Shown: one piece after another, positions 1-8,757 of the stretch | How positions within the stretch are numbered: the stretch's first letter is position 1 | Layout: each line of letters opens with the position of its first letter | Assembly (NCBI GenBank): GCA_017164015.1 | Contig: CP071065.1 | Span: forward strand, 496,001-560,000 | DNA from: Nostoc sp. UHCC 0702 | GTDB taxonomy: Bacteria; Cyanobacteriota; Cyanobacteriia; Cyanobacteriales; Nostocaceae | Reading direction: 5' to 3' | Length of the DNA: 64,000 nt | Position numbers and translations under genes: made by a program | The notes under the pieces: model-generated | Database searches by the model: none | What the model saw: only the letters and a program-made list of their open reading frames with translations | What the model was told of the DNA's origin: nothing

Positions 1-1341
1 CCTAATCACATTACGCGACACTTAGAAGCCATCGGCTCACATATTTTTCCTCAACAAGAAGCCAGTAATTTTGATTTCTTCCTTTCGGATGCAACTACTA
101 CTAATGGAGTAGAGTTAAACTCCAAAACAGAATTATCTGCTGCTTCGGCAGCGAAACTGCCCCAAGTCATTTGCTCAACAGCAATCAACAAAAGCAATTT
201 GGAATATAAGGCAGCGGTAGAATTAGGCTGCCCAATTTTTCATCGTTCTGATGTTCTAGCCGCCTTAATTGCTGATTATTACAGCATCGCAGTAGCAGGG
301 ACTCATGGCAAAACAACCACAAGTTGCATGATTGGTTATATGCTACTGCAAGCTGGGTTAGACCCGACGATTCTTGTAGGTGGCGAAGTAAATGCTTGGG
401 AAGGCAATGCTAGATTTGGGCAAAGTCAGTATTTGGTAGCTGAGGCAGATGAATCAGATGGTTCTTTGGTAAAACATGCCCCTGAAATTGGCATTATTAC
501 CAATATTGAACTCGATCATCCTGACCATTACGACACATTAGAGCAAGTTATTGACACCTTCCAAGAATTTGCTGCTGGTTGTAAAACTTTAATCGGTAGT
601 ATTGATTGTACAACAGTACGCGATCGCCTAAAACCAACAATCAGCTACAGCTTACACTCAGATACCGATGCTGACTACACTGTGAGCAATGTGGACTATC
701 GGGCTGATGGCACAACAGCTTTAGTTTGGGAACGTGGCAAAGCCTTGGGCGTATTAAAATTGCGCCTGCTCAGTCGGCATAACCTGAGTAATGCCCTAGC
801 AGCAGTGGCTGTTGGTCGAGTGCTGGGCTTAGAATTTGGAGAAATTGCCAAAGGTATTGCCACATTTGAAGGAGCAAGACGCCGCTTTGAGTTCCGGGGT
901 GAAGTTGATGGCATTACTTTCATCGATGACTATGCCCACCATCCCAGTGAAATTCGTGCTACTTTAGCTGCTGCACGCCTGCAAGCAAGACCAGGACAAA
1001 GAGTGGTGGCGATTTTCCAACCTCATCGCTATAGTCGTACACTCACCTTTTTAGAAGAATTTGCCGAATCTTTTGCCCATGCTGATTTAGTTGTCCTGAC
1101 AGATATTTACAGTGCAGGCGAAGCTAATTTAGGTCAAATTAGCGGTGAACGGTTGGCATTAGAAGTCGCTAAACACCACTCACAAGTGGTTTATCAGCCA
1201 ACTTTACCGAAGGTGGGCGAGTTCTTGCTGCAAACACTGCGCCCTGGAGACTTAGCGCTGTTTCTGGGTGCTGGGAATTTGAATCAAATAATTCCGGAAG
1301 TAATTACAACTCTTTGTGAGCCTGCTAAAGCCACATCTTAG
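1..1341 (+). CDS. murC: UDP-N-acetylmuramate--L-alanine ligase (MurC), 5' end outside window
   Basis: Cytoplasmic peptidoglycan synthesis enzyme that joins L-alanine to UDP-MurNAc using ATP. The frame is open from base 1 with no stop, so the N-terminal Rossmann part is cut by the window edge; the first possible internal start (TTG at 199) is not the real one. Visible: the ATP-binding loop GTHGKTTT, the Mur-ligase central motif EADESDGS, the HNLSNALAA segment, and the C-terminal ligase domain with DDYAHHPSEI and FQPHRYSRT. It ends at TAG 1339-1341. murB follows 119 bases downstream on the same strand, the common cyanobacterial order. No frameshift is seen. Identity is nearly certain. Confidence 0.96.
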   Translation, partial: PNHITRHLEAIGSHIFPQQEASNFDFFLSDATTTNGVELNSKTELSAASAAKLPQVICSTAINKSNLEYKAAVELGCPIFHRSDVLAALIADYYSIAVAGTHGKTTTSCMIGYMLLQAGLDPTILVGGEVNAWEGNARFGQSQYLVAEADESDGSLVKHAPEIGIITNIELDHPDHYDTLEQVIDTFQEFAAGCKTLIGSIDCTTVRDRLKPTISYSLHSDTDADYTVSNVDYRADGTTALVWERGKALGVLKLRLLSRHNLSNALAAVAVGRVLGLEFGEIAKGIATFEGARRRFEFRGEVDGITFIDDYAHHPSEIRATLAAARLQARPGQRVVAIFQPHRYSRTLTFLEEFAESFAHADLVVLTDIYSAGEANLGQISGERLALEVAKHHSQVVYQPTLPKVGEFLLQTLRPGDLALFLGAGNLNQIIPEVITTLCEPAKATS

Positions 1342-1460
1342 AAGGCAGGAAAAGAGGATTATCTCCAAGCCAATTGTCTATCTAGGACGGTTTTATCAAT
1401 TCACACTATTGCTGTATTTTTACGGCAGATAAATGTAAAATTTCACAAATTGACGTAAAA

Positions 1461-2453
1461 ATGAAAATCTCCCAGGCAGATGGAAACGTCTGCACAATTT
1501 CGACTACACCCAAACAGAAAACAGTTAATTCAGGCGAAAGTAAGATAATTTACTTACCAGGCACTGATTGTGTAATCAAGTCCCAAGCTTCATTATCAGG
1601 GTACACTTCATATAGAGTCGGAGGCGCAGCTGAATGGTATGTTGCTCCTCGCAACTTAGAAAGCTTGCAAGCCAGCCTAGAGTATGCAGAAGAACATGAT
1701 TTAGCCGTCACAACACTAGGAGCAGGTTCTAACCTGTTAGTAAGCGATCGCGGTATCCCAGGCCTAGTTATCTCTACTCGCCATCTCCGCTACAGCTATT
1801 TTGACCCACACACTGGTCAATTAACTGTCGCAGCTGGAGAATCAATTCCCACCTTAGCATGGGAGGCAGCCCAACTAGGCTGGGAAGGATTGGAGTGGGC
1901 TGTCGGTATCCCTGGAACAGTCGGGGGTGCTGTGGTGATGAATGCAGGGGCACACAACAGTTGTATCGCAGATATGTTAGTCAGCGCCCAGCTGCTTGCA
2001 CCAGACGGTACACTGAAAACTCTCACTCCCGACGAGATCGGTTACAGCTACCGCACTTCATTATTACAAGGTAGCGATCGCATCGTCACCCAAGCTACCT
2101 TCCAACTCCAACCAGGTGCTGATCCGGCAAAAGTTTTGGCGATTACCAAGCAACACAAACAGCATCGGTTAACAACTCAACCCTACAACTTCCCCAGTTG
2201 TGGTAGTGTTTTCCGCAATCCCAAACCTTATACTGCTGGCTGGTTGATTGAACAGACAGGTCTAAAAGGCTACCAAATTGGTGGGGCACAAGTTGCACAA
2301 CTACATGCCAATTTTATTGTCAACCGTGGTGGAGCTAAGGCTAGTGACATCTTCTGTCTCATCCGTCATATCCAGCACCAAGTACAAGAACATTGGTCAA
2401 TTTTGTTAGAGCCAGAAGTCAAAATGCTCGGAGAGTTTCAAGGGGCATGTTAA
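1461..2453 (+). CDS. murB: UDP-N-acetylenolpyruvoylglucosamine reductase (MurB)
   Basis: FAD enzyme that reduces UDP-GlcNAc-enolpyruvate to UDP-MurNAc with NADPH, the step before MurC. The 330-residue product has an FAD-binding core ([12 protein letters not shown], then [10 protein letters not shown]), the [18 protein letters not shown] segment, YSYRTSLL with the catalytic-site tyrosine/arginine region, GSVFRNP carrying the proton-donor serine, and the C-terminal LEPEVKMLG with the conserved glutamate. The roughly 40-residue N-terminal extension before [10 protein letters not shown] is polar and looks dispensable, so a start further inside the gene is possible. It sits just after murC and is probably co-transcribed or driven from the 119-base gap. 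Confidence 0.95.
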   Translation: MKISQADGNVCTISTTPKQKTVNSGESKIIYLPGTDCVIKSQASLSGYTSYRVGGAAEWYVAPRNLESLQASLEYAEEHDLAVTTLGAGSNLLVSDRGIPGLVISTRHLRYSYFDPHTGQLTVAAGESIPTLAWEAAQLGWEGLEWAVGIPGTVGGAVVMNAGAHNSCIADMLVSAQLLAPDGTLKTLTPDEIGYSYRTSLLQGSDRIVTQATFQLQPGADPAKVLAITKQHKQHRLTTQPYNFPSCGSVFRNPKPYTAGWLIEQTGLKGYQIGGAQVAQLHANFIVNRGGAKASDIFCLIRHIQHQVQEHWSILLEPEVKMLGEFQGAC

Positions 2454-2460
2454 GGAACTG

Positions 2461-2547
2461 GTGACTAGGGATCAGGGACTAGGGACTAGGGAAAAATTTT
2501 TCCAATACCCAATACCCAGTACCCAATCCCCAGTACCCAATCCCCTG
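2461..2547. repeat. Short tandem repeats forming a foldback (actaggg / taccca units)
   Basis: A run of 7-9-base G-rich units (gggacta) is followed by C/T-rich units (aatacccagt). The two halves are partly complementary and could fold back. It lies between murB and the YbaB gene. Repeats of the same type recur at 21446-21602 and 23065-23262. Confidence 0.6.
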
Positions 2548-2638
2548 CATTAATTATTGGTAACAAAATAGGCAAATTGCCGACCGCATCTATAATTGAA
2601 TTTGACTCGTTATTCAACGCAAACGCGGACAATTAATT

Positions 2639-2989
2639 ATGACAGGAAAAGGACAGGGATTTGGCTTCGGTTTAGGAAAAATGAAGGAACTAGCTGACGC
2701 TTTCAAAAAAGCTCAGCAAGTTCAAGAGGGTGCAAAGCGACTCCAAGAAGAATTGGAGCAAATGGAGATTCAGGGAGAGTCTGGTGGTGGTCTGGTCAAA
2801 GTGATTGTCAGCGGGAACCAAGAACCTAAGCGAGTGGAAATTGCCCCAGAGGCCATAGCACAAGGAGCAGAAATACTTTCCGATCTTGTGACAGCAGCAA
2901 TGAAAAATGCCTATGAAAAATCCACACAAACAATGCGGGAACGTATGGAAGACTTGACCAGTGGGCTAGAATTACCTGGATTCCAATAG
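2639..2989 (+). CDS. YbaB/EbfC family nucleoid-associated protein
   Basis: Small DNA-binding protein of the YbaB/EbfC family, which forms tweezer-like dimers on DNA. The 116 residues begin with a glycine-rich stretch ([13 protein letters not shown]) and continue with a long charged helix, the beta segment [18 protein letters not shown], and a C-terminal helix containing MKNAYEKS, all typical. It starts at ATG 2639. In many bacteria ybaB sits next to dnaX-recR; here it sits after murB and before a phosphatase gene, as in other cyanobacteria. The regulatory role is inferred only from the family. Confidence 0.9.
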   Translation: MTGKGQGFGFGLGKMKELADAFKKAQQVQEGAKRLQEELEQMEIQGESGGGLVKVIVSGNQEPKRVEIAPEAIAQGAEILSDLVTAAMKNAYEKSTQTMRERMEDLTSGLELPGFQ

Positions 2990-3033
2990 TCATTAGTCAA
3001 TAGTCATTAGTCATTAGCCGTTAGTTATTAGCT
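2987..3033. repeat. Tandem 7-8-base repeat (tagtcatt / tagtcaa)
   Basis: Five to six copies of tagtcat-type units start at the stop codon of the YbaB gene. The same family is seen at 16320-16360, 48951-49030 and 51858-51885. It is noncoding. Confidence 0.6.
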
Positions 3034-3212
3034 AAGGGCAAATGACAAGTGACAAAAAACGTTATGGGTGACGCTAGTTCCTTACTAACGCTCTTAATAT
3101 CGGCAGTTACCCCACTTGGGAACCACTGCGCCCTTGCGTGCTGACAGTAACGCATGTGGCGTAAAACCCAAGCCTGTACTGCCTCACTGCACTGCTTCAC
3201 AAAGGACAAAAT

Positions 3213-3719
3213 ATGCCTATGCCCCACAAGCTGCTGTTTGTGTGCTTGGGGAATATCTGCCGTTCACCCTCGGCAGAAAATATTATGAATTATTTCATTG
3301 ACCAAGCTGACTTGAGTGAACATATCATCTGTGACTCTGCTGGTACATCTAGCTATCACATTGGTAGCCCACCTGACCGACGTATGAGTGTTGCAGCTGC
3401 TACAAAACTAGGAATTAAACTACGTGGTCATGCTCGCCAGTTTCAAAAGTCAGACTTTCATGACTTTGAGATGATTTTGGCAATGGATCGAGACAATTAT
3501 AACGATATCCTCGCTCTTGACCCAAAGGGGCAGTATCACAACAAAGTTTACTTAATGTGTGAATTTTGCTCTCGGCACACCCTTAAGGAAGTTCCAGACC
3601 CCTACTACGGTGGAGTAGAAGGTTTTAATCAAGTGATTGATTTGCTTGTTGATGCTTGTGAAGGTCTACTCCAATATATTACCAGCCAGCAACTAACAGA
3701 TAAAATTAGCGAGTTATGA
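3213..3719 (+). CDS. Low-molecular-weight protein-tyrosine phosphatase
   Basis: Cytoplasmic phosphatase of the LMW-PTP/arsenate-reductase fold. The P-loop CLGNICRSPSAE (C-x5-R-S) lies at residues 10-21 and the catalytic aspartate loop DPYYGG near residue 130. The length of 168 residues is normal. Two ATGs are available (3213 and 3219). The gene lies 223 bases after the YbaB gene. In bacteria such phosphatases often remove phosphate from BY-kinases of exopolysaccharide export; a Wzc-like ATPase lies at 16.4 kb, but a link is only a guess. Confidence 0.92.
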   Translation: MPMPHKLLFVCLGNICRSPSAENIMNYFIDQADLSEHIICDSAGTSSYHIGSPPDRRMSVAAATKLGIKLRGHARQFQKSDFHDFEMILAMDRDNYNDILALDPKGQYHNKVYLMCEFCSRHTLKEVPDPYYGGVEGFNQVIDLLVDACEGLLQYITSQQLTDKISEL

Positions 3720-3799
3720 GTTATCTTTTCTCCCGTTAACTCTTAACTCCTAATTCCTAAGTTTTCGCGCTCATCTTTGCATCTTTAGATTGTAAAGTG

Positions 3800-4483
3800 T
3801 CAATCCACAAGACCATGCTTGATTGCAAAACGCACTAGTTCTGCTCGGTTGCTAGTTTCGGTCTTCCTCAATAAACTACTAACGTACTTTTCCACTGTTC
3901 GCGGACTCAAGTGTAGCTGTTGACCCATTTCCGCATTAGACAGACCATGAGTCAAAAGGTCTAATACTTCCTGTTCCCTGGAAGTTAGAGATGACAGCAG
4001 TTGAGATTTTTGAATATGAGTGAATAGAGACTGATGGGCATCTACCGCTTTTGTTGGAGTGGCGCTGCCCATATTTTCTTTGTGAGAAAAGCGATATTCA
4101 GATTGAATGATCTGCGCTCGTTCCAAAAGATTGCGAATTGCTGCTGCTAATTCTTCAAGTTCAAAAGGTTTAGGCAAATATAAATCGCAACCCGACTGGT
4201 AGCCCAAAATTCTTTCTTGGGTCTTAGTGCGTGCTGTTAATAAAATTACAGGTAACAAACGGAACGCTTGTTGTTGGCGCACCCGGCGTACCAATTCATA
4301 GCCATTCATGCGTGGCATAACAATATCAGTGACAATTAAATCAGGATGGTAGTCATCCACCATCACCAAAGCCTCTTGACCATCATTAGCTGTGATTACC
4401 GAATAGCCTGATAGCTCAAGATAATCGCTAATAGACAGACGAGTGCCCAGGTCGTCATCCACCACAAGGATCGTCAAGGGCAT
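3800..4483 (-). CDS. NarL/LuxR-type response regulator, Ycf29-like
   Basis: Two-domain transcription regulator of 227 residues from the ATG at 4483. The N-terminal receiver has the acidic pair in LVVDDD, the phospho-acceptor aspartate in DLIVTDIVMPRMNG and the conserved lysine in LPKPFELEEL. The C-terminal LuxR helix-turn-helix has LTSREQEVLDLLTHGLSNAE and LHLSPRTVEKYVSSLL. A longer ATG frame starts at 4555, but the extra 24 residues lie outside the receiver fold, and the 4483 ATG has AGGGG about 10 bases upstream. Receiver and HTH resemble the Ycf29 regulators of cyanobacteria and red-algal plastids. No kinase gene is adjacent. Target genes are unknown. Confidence 0.9.
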   Translation of the reverse strand: MPLTILVVDDDLGTRLSISDYLELSGYSVITANDGQEALVMVDDYHPDLIVTDIVMPRMNGYELVRRVRQQQAFRLLPVILLTARTKTQERILGYQSGCDLYLPKPFELEELAAAIRNLLERAQIIQSEYRFSHKENMGSATPTKAVDAHQSLFTHIQKSQLLSSLTSREQEVLDLLTHGLSNAEMGQQLHLSPRTVEKYVSSLLRKTETSNRAELVRFAIKHGLVD

Positions 4484-4868
4484 GGACAATACACCCCTAG
4501 CATTTTTTTTACTCAGAAATTTGCTTTTACAAGCTTTATTGGTGAACACAGGCAATAAATAGTGTTCTTATGTTTCATACTATGACAGGATTACCGACTA
4601 ATGACTGCCTTAGGGCTAATTTATAAAGATAATCTTAAATCCTGAGGAAGAATTAACCAAGTGAATCGCAGTTCCGGCTTTTGGTACTGAAGGTATAACT
4701 AGGTTTATATTTCTTAATAATATAGACATAATTTAGAACTATTACTCACTCAAATGTAAATTAATATTTATGGAAACCATAATTTTATAGTGGTTTAATA
4801 TGCCGCTATCGAATTTACAAGCTAGTCAAAACGAGTTTTGAAGTAAATTTACGCAAATCCGATTTTCA
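4484..4868. other. Intergenic spacer between divergent response regulator and smpB
   Basis: About 385 bases, AT-rich, holding the promoters of two divergent genes. I see no gene, strong hairpin or tandem repeat in it. If the longer start at 4555 is used for the regulator, the spacer shrinks to 313 bases. Confidence 0.5.
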
Positions 4869-5336
4869 ATGAGTGACAAGAGCGAAAGTTATAAAGTTAT
4901 TAGTGACAACCGTCAAGCCCGTTTTTTGTATGAAATCCTGGAAACCTATGAAGCTGGAATTCAGTTGACAGGAACCGAAGTCAAGTCAATCCGTGCAGGT
5001 AAAGTTAATCTCCAAGATGGTTATGCTTTGATTCGTGATGGTCAAGCATGGCTAATCAATGTGCATATCTCCCCTTATAACGCCAGCGGACAATATTTTA
5101 ACCATGAACCGCGACGTACACGCAAGCTGTTACTGCATCGTCAGGAAATCCGTAAGTTAATTGGCAAAGTAGAGCAGCAGGGCTTGACATTAGTACCTTT
5201 GAAGATGTATTTCAAACAAGGTTGGGTGAAAGTGAGTATAGCCCTTGGCAAAGGTAAAAAGCTCCATGACAAGCGAGAAGACTTAAAACGACGCCAAGAC
5301 CAACGCGATATTCAAAGAGCAATGAAAAATTATTAG
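4869..5336 (+). CDS. smpB: SsrA-binding protein SmpB
   Basis: Binds tmRNA and delivers it to stalled ribosomes in trans-translation. The 155-residue product has the OB-fold core: NRQARFLYEILETYEAGI, TGTEVKSIRAGKVNL, then INVHISPY and RTRKLLLH. The basic C-terminal tail (GKGKKLHDKREDLKRRQ) mimics the missing tRNA/mRNA part. Start at ATG 4869. No tmRNA gene is seen in this window. Confidence 0.96.
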   Translation: MSDKSESYKVISDNRQARFLYEILETYEAGIQLTGTEVKSIRAGKVNLQDGYALIRDGQAWLINVHISPYNASGQYFNHEPRRTRKLLLHRQEIRKLIGKVEQQGLTLVPLKMYFKQGWVKVSIALGKGKKLHDKREDLKRRQDQRDIQRAMKNY

Positions 5337-5647
5337 GGAACTACAAAAAATCAAGTGTTGCTGAATTAGTTAGGACTTACCCAAACAATAGCCAAAACCC
5401 TTATTTTCATCTAGCGGCAATTCATGAATTGTCTAAATAAACGTATAGTTTTGTGTAAGCCCTAAGTCTTTTAAATATGAGTGGGACTCAAGTATCACAC
5501 CAGAGTGAGAAACAGACTCAACTAGAGAGCATTTATATATCTTCAGCGTGAGTTCAACAAAGTCCTTGTTTATAGCCACAGATTGATTTTGCTTATTGTA
5601 GAACTCGATACAGTGGTTAGTAACTTTGCAAGGGATGAGGAACTTTG
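5337..5647. other. Intergenic spacer, no supported gene
   Basis: About 310 bases between smpB and the small WGxxGxxG gene. A 74-codon minus-strand frame (5433-5657) runs through it, but it has no recognisable domain and overlaps the start of the next gene, so it was not accepted. Confidence 0.4.
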
Positions 5648-5932
5648 ATGATGACACGTAATTTTAGCAAAGCGATTGGCGCTGGGATTCTGGGTTTGAG
5701 TATGGCAATTTTGCCTTTAACTCTACCTGTAAAAGCCCAGGTTACTGATTCGCCCAGAACTGACACCGCCCCAAGAACAACAACACAAAGCGATCGCAAT
5801 GATTTTGATTGGGGTTGGCTAGGATTAATTGGTTTGTTAGGTTTGGCTGGCTTAGCAGGTAAAAAGCGTGACGATGAACCTACCCGTTATCGTGACCCCA
5901 ATGCGCCGGGAGCCACTACCTACAGGGACTAA
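5648..5932 (+). CDS. Small exported WGxxGxxG-type membrane-anchored protein
   Basis: A 94-residue protein with an N-terminal signal segment (GAGILGLSMAILPLTLPVKA, cleavage probably after VKAQ), a polar Asp/Arg/Thr-rich middle, and a C-terminal hydrophobic stretch DWGWLGLIGLLGLAGLAG followed by KKRDDEP. The WGxxGxxG motif plus basic stop resembles the short C-terminal anchor domain found on small envelope proteins. The start is the ATG at 5648, with GAGGA about 8 bases upstream; a TTG directly before it is ignored. Function is unknown. A strong hairpin terminator follows at 5966. Confidence 0.75.
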   Translation: MMTRNFSKAIGAGILGLSMAILPLTLPVKAQVTDSPRTDTAPRTTTQSDRNDFDWGWLGLIGLLGLAGLAGKKRDDEPTRYRDPNAPGATTYRD

Positions 5933-5965
5933 GTAGTTCAAAATTCACACTTCATAATTGTAAAC

Positions 5966-5995
5966 TACCGTCAGGTGCTGCGGCACTTGACGGTA
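5966..5995 (+). terminator. Hairpin terminator after the WGxxGxxG gene
   Basis: A 13-base arm (TACCGTCAGGTGC, 5966-5978) pairs with GCACTTGACGGTA (5983-5995), with one G-T wobble and loop TGCG. A T-rich stretch follows. It lies 33 bases past the stop codon at 5932. Confidence 0.75.
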
Positions 5996-6030
5996 ATATT
6001 TCATTTGATGAACTCAACGCCAAACATCAG

Positions 6031-6217
6031 ATCATGTCCGTTTAAACACTTATGATATCTGTGGAGGTCGGTAATTGGGAACTTGTACTGAGCGAAGCCG
6101 AAGTATTGGTAATTGGTAATTGGTAATTGGTTTTGAGTATTACCTATTACCCATTACCCATTACCTATTACCAAGCAAACCGACTAGATCGTAAGTAATT
6201 AGCCGAACTTGATATCA
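6031..6217. mobile_element. Foldback/MITE-like element, copy 1
   Basis: The left end ATCATGTCCGTTTAAACA... and the right end ...CGAACTTGATATCA are imperfect inverted repeats of about 27 bases. The core is a self-complementary run of ggtaatt / ttacc units. Both ends recur at 39486-39629 (copy 2, same orientation) and, with a different core and inverted, at 43659-43806 (copy 3). It has no coding capacity. Termini are inferred from the three-way comparison. Confidence 0.65.
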
Positions 6218-6287
6218 GATGATTTTGGGTTTAGGATTTTAGATTTGGGATTGTTTGGCAAAAGCTTAACTGTTAGGCCAATTGGCT

Positions 6288-6316
6288 GTAGAGACGTTCC
6301 GCCGGAACGTCTCTAC
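6288..6316. repeat. 29-base palindrome (gtagagacgttccg arms)
   Basis: Arms of 14 bases (GTAGAGACGTTCCG and its complement) surround a single central base. It lies 59 bases beyond the stop of the minus-strand ictB-like gene, so it may also serve as its terminator. This palindrome is a familiar dispersed repeat in cyanobacteria (from memory). Confidence 0.6.
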
Positions 6317-6374
6317 TCATGTATCTATATCAGGTATTTCCTGAAATGGTATAAGCTAGATGTTTTCCAGCCTA

Positions 6375-7802
6375 TTAATTTGTCGCAGGCTGTGGGTCTG
6401 GTGAATTTAGTTCTGAAGATTGACCTTGCTTCAAAGGCGTCCAGTAGCTGGCTATCAAAGCGACCATCAGCCACCAGAGAGTATTGACTTCAGGACGAAA
6501 CCAGATAGTATCTACCGTGCCGTGAGCAAGCATACCAAGTAAAGTAGCAAACGCCCCAATTAACCAAAATCCTTCTATATTCATGGATTCTCGCAATCGG
6601 CGTAGCTGTAGAAATGCGGTGTTAAAAGTCACAATTATTAGCCAGAGAAAACAGGCTAAACCAACAAAACCTGTTTCTACAGTCACTTCTAGCAAAATCG
6701 AATAGGCACTCAAAGCACTATAACGAGGACGTTGGTAGAGTGGATAGATTTTATTAAAAGCGTTGTGACCAGGGCCAATGCCGATAATTGGGCGATCGCG
6801 AATCATCTCAAATACAGCGTCCCATACATTCCTACGAAAATTATTACTGCTATCGCCGCGATCGGCAAAAATGCTGAAAAAGCGCAGGCGCACTGGCTCC
6901 ACAAATACAATTGCTATAACTAATACTCCAATCAATGCTCCCAAGATAATCGGCAGCGACCAGGTGCGCCAAAAAGCAGGCATTTGTGCATTCCACCAAT
7001 AGAATAGCAATACCATCACAGTTAAAATTGCCACTACTAGCCCAATCCAACCGCCACGACTAAAAGTAAAAATCAAGCACGCAGTATTGACAATTAGCAT
7101 TGTTAATGCTAAGGCTTTCTTATACCAACTTTGCCATACAAAAATTGCCACCAAGCTCAAAACTACAGCTGGTAGCAGGTATCCAGCCAATAAGTTAGGA
7201 TTACCCAAATAACTGTAGACTCTTGTTGTTTTAGAGAAAGCAGATTCTGGATCATTCCAAGTCGCTAGTGCAGGCGCTCCAAAAAACCACTGTCGCATTC
7301 CATATACACTCACAATTAGCGATACATGTAGGTAGAGCGTGATAATCCAAGAGCGGAGGCGGGCTGACCTCAATACTCTGGCACAAAGGACAAATAGCAG
7401 CAAATAGAGAGTCAAAGTTAGCAAGTCGGTCAATGCTGCCTTTTTTACAGGTGACAATGCAGTAGCTACACCAGCGATTCCCCAGTAAAGAAATACCAGC
7501 AGATGAATAGGAGTGAATAGTAAACCTTGTGCTGGTGATGGTTCATCGGATAAAGTTAATAGTAGCCAAAATCCGACGCAAGCCACCAGCAAAACTCCTA
7601 CCAAAGCACTTGAAGCAAAAGGAGCAAGAGCATACACTAGGCTTAGTAAGCCAGCTGCTATTATATCTCCCCACTGAATCAAGACACTGCCTTGTCGCCA
7701 AGAGTGTAACAGCCCCACCAAAAAACGGTGCAGGTAGCTACTAGTGAGATACTCTTTGAGTGGTAAATAGGATAGAGTAAATCGTTGCCAAATTAAATTC
7801 AT
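6375..7802 (-). CDS. ictB: IctB-family membrane protein (O-antigen ligase/polymerase fold)
   Basis: Polytopic membrane protein of about 475 residues with 10-12 hydrophobic segments. It matches the IctB family: LGNPNLLAGYLLP, the SRGGWIGLV segment, SSNNFRRNVWDAV, and the long periplasmic loop with GIGPGHNAFNKIYPLYQ of the Wzy/WaaL superfamily. IctB was first described as a bicarbonate-transport factor; by fold it is more likely a polysaccharide ligase or polymerase, which fits the exopolysaccharide genes at 11-18 kb. The start was moved from ATG 7901 to ATG 7802 because the family begins with a short MxxxWQ-type N-terminus, here MNLIWQRFTL. True substrate unknown. Confidence 0.85.
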   Translation of the reverse strand: MNLIWQRFTLSYLPLKEYLTSSYLHRFLVGLLHSWRQGSVLIQWGDIIAAGLLSLVYALAPFASSALVGVLLVACVGFWLLLTLSDEPSPAQGLLFTPIHLLVFLYWGIAGVATALSPVKKAALTDLLTLTLYLLLFVLCARVLRSARLRSWIITLYLHVSLIVSVYGMRQWFFGAPALATWNDPESAFSKTTRVYSYLGNPNLLAGYLLPAVVLSLVAIFVWQSWYKKALALTMLIVNTACLIFTFSRGGWIGLVVAILTVMVLLFYWWNAQMPAFWRTWSLPIILGALIGVLVIAIVFVEPVRLRFFSIFADRGDSSNNFRRNVWDAVFEMIRDRPIIGIGPGHNAFNKIYPLYQRPRYSALSAYSILLEVTVETGFVGLACFLWLIIVTFNTAFLQLRRLRESMNIEGFWLIGAFATLLGMLAHGTVDTIWFRPEVNTLWWLMVALIASYWTPLKQGQSSELNSPDPQPATN

Positions 7803-8139
7803 AAAAAAACTCGGTAAGTGAGAAACGAGTGTGGCTTTAGCTCTGAGAGGTAAACGACTCGTGTAATTGTAACTGCCTAGAGAAATATTTACTAATCTCA
7901 TTAACTTTCGCTAACATACCTATATTCATAGCGAAAGCATTTTGTATCTAACTCCAAAGAATCAAATACGTGGACTCAAAGCCAGTAAATTTTAAGTTCT
8001 CAAAGTACTCTGTAGGGTGAGTAAGAACCTCTACAATGTAGTTCAACAAGGAAAATGCAAGATTGGAATCTATTAAAGATTTGCAAAAAATCAAAGGGAT
8101 TACTAAATGTCAAGCTAGGTTGTGAATTAATCAACTAAT

Positions 8140-8258
8140 GTAGGTTGGGTGAAGCGAAGCACAACCCAACAAAATCCTGACACTGTTGGGTTACGCTGTT
8201 GCTCCACCCAACCTACTTTTCTACTTTTGTGCTTAACTGAACCGTATTGGGTTAATGC
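8140..8258. repeat. Dispersed palindromic element, copy 1 (gtaggttgggt ends)
   Basis: GTAGGTTGGGT at 8140 and ACCCAACCTAC ending at 8216 form the arms of a foldback. The flank AACTGAACCGTATT (8235-8248) is also shared with the second copy at 43446-43580, which lies in the opposite orientation. Noncoding. Confidence 0.7.
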
Positions 8259-8307
8259 AGACTGTAGTAGACTGTAATGGTGATGCTAAGATTCTGAAAA
8301 AAAGTAA

Positions 8308-8330
8308 GCACAATGCTTTAAGCATTGTGC
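8308..8330. repeat. Short perfect palindrome (gcacaatgctt arms)
   Basis: GCACAATGCTT at 8308-8318 is the exact complement of AAGCATTGTGC at 8320-8330. It is intergenic, and there is no clear T tract, so terminator function is uncertain. Confidence 0.55.
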
Positions 8331-8460
8331 CTAGTGGCTGTTTGGCGCAGCCTTTAACATTAGAAATCTCTTAACAATCTCAGTGTCTTTAGACTTGAGA
8401 GTTTAAAAAATAATAGCGCAGATTGCAATATGTCCTAATCTACCTGGCAACTGCTATATA

Positions 8461-8640
8461 TCGCAAGAGGTGAGGCAGTACCGTTCGGTAGCCCCAGCCT
8501 CTCAGGTGCGTTTTCCGTCATTAGCACTGCGTAAATTGCGAGTGTTCTCCCAAGCAAAGACACTACGCAATCCTTGCGTCTGGGGGACTACCGCTAGTGC
8601 AGCGGTAGCAAGGTACAAGCGTCACCCGGAGGGCTGAAGA
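8461..8640. repeat. GC-rich intergenic repeat block with small hairpins
   Basis: More GC-rich than its surroundings, with several short inverted repeats (for example gactaccgct / agcggtag near 8587-8610). Composition and layout resemble the blocks at 3060-3205 and 55190-55320. Origin unknown. Confidence 0.4.
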
Positions 8641-8757
8641 CAGAAGGAATGTTAGTTCTAGCATCAAATCTTTAACAATTTTCTACTGGATAGTTATTAT
8701 TGCCAAGCCACACTGTTTACCAAACCTACTTGAAAGTTGTAGGCTGTTCTATTGATG

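Larger units (their letters stand above)
7803..8757. other. Long intergenic spacer rich in dispersed repeats
   Basis: About 950 bases between two minus-strand genes. It holds a dispersed palindromic element (8140-8258), an 11-base-arm palindrome (8308-8330) and a GC-rich repeat block (8461-8640). The plus-strand frame at 8700-8885 lacks any domain and overlaps the kinase gene, so it was rejected. No gene is supported. Confidence 0.5.

Noticed and set aside
5433..5657. 74-codon minus-strand frame between smpB and the WGxxGxxG gene
   Set aside because: No domain, no good ribosome site, overlaps the next gene's start and promoter; composition looks random.
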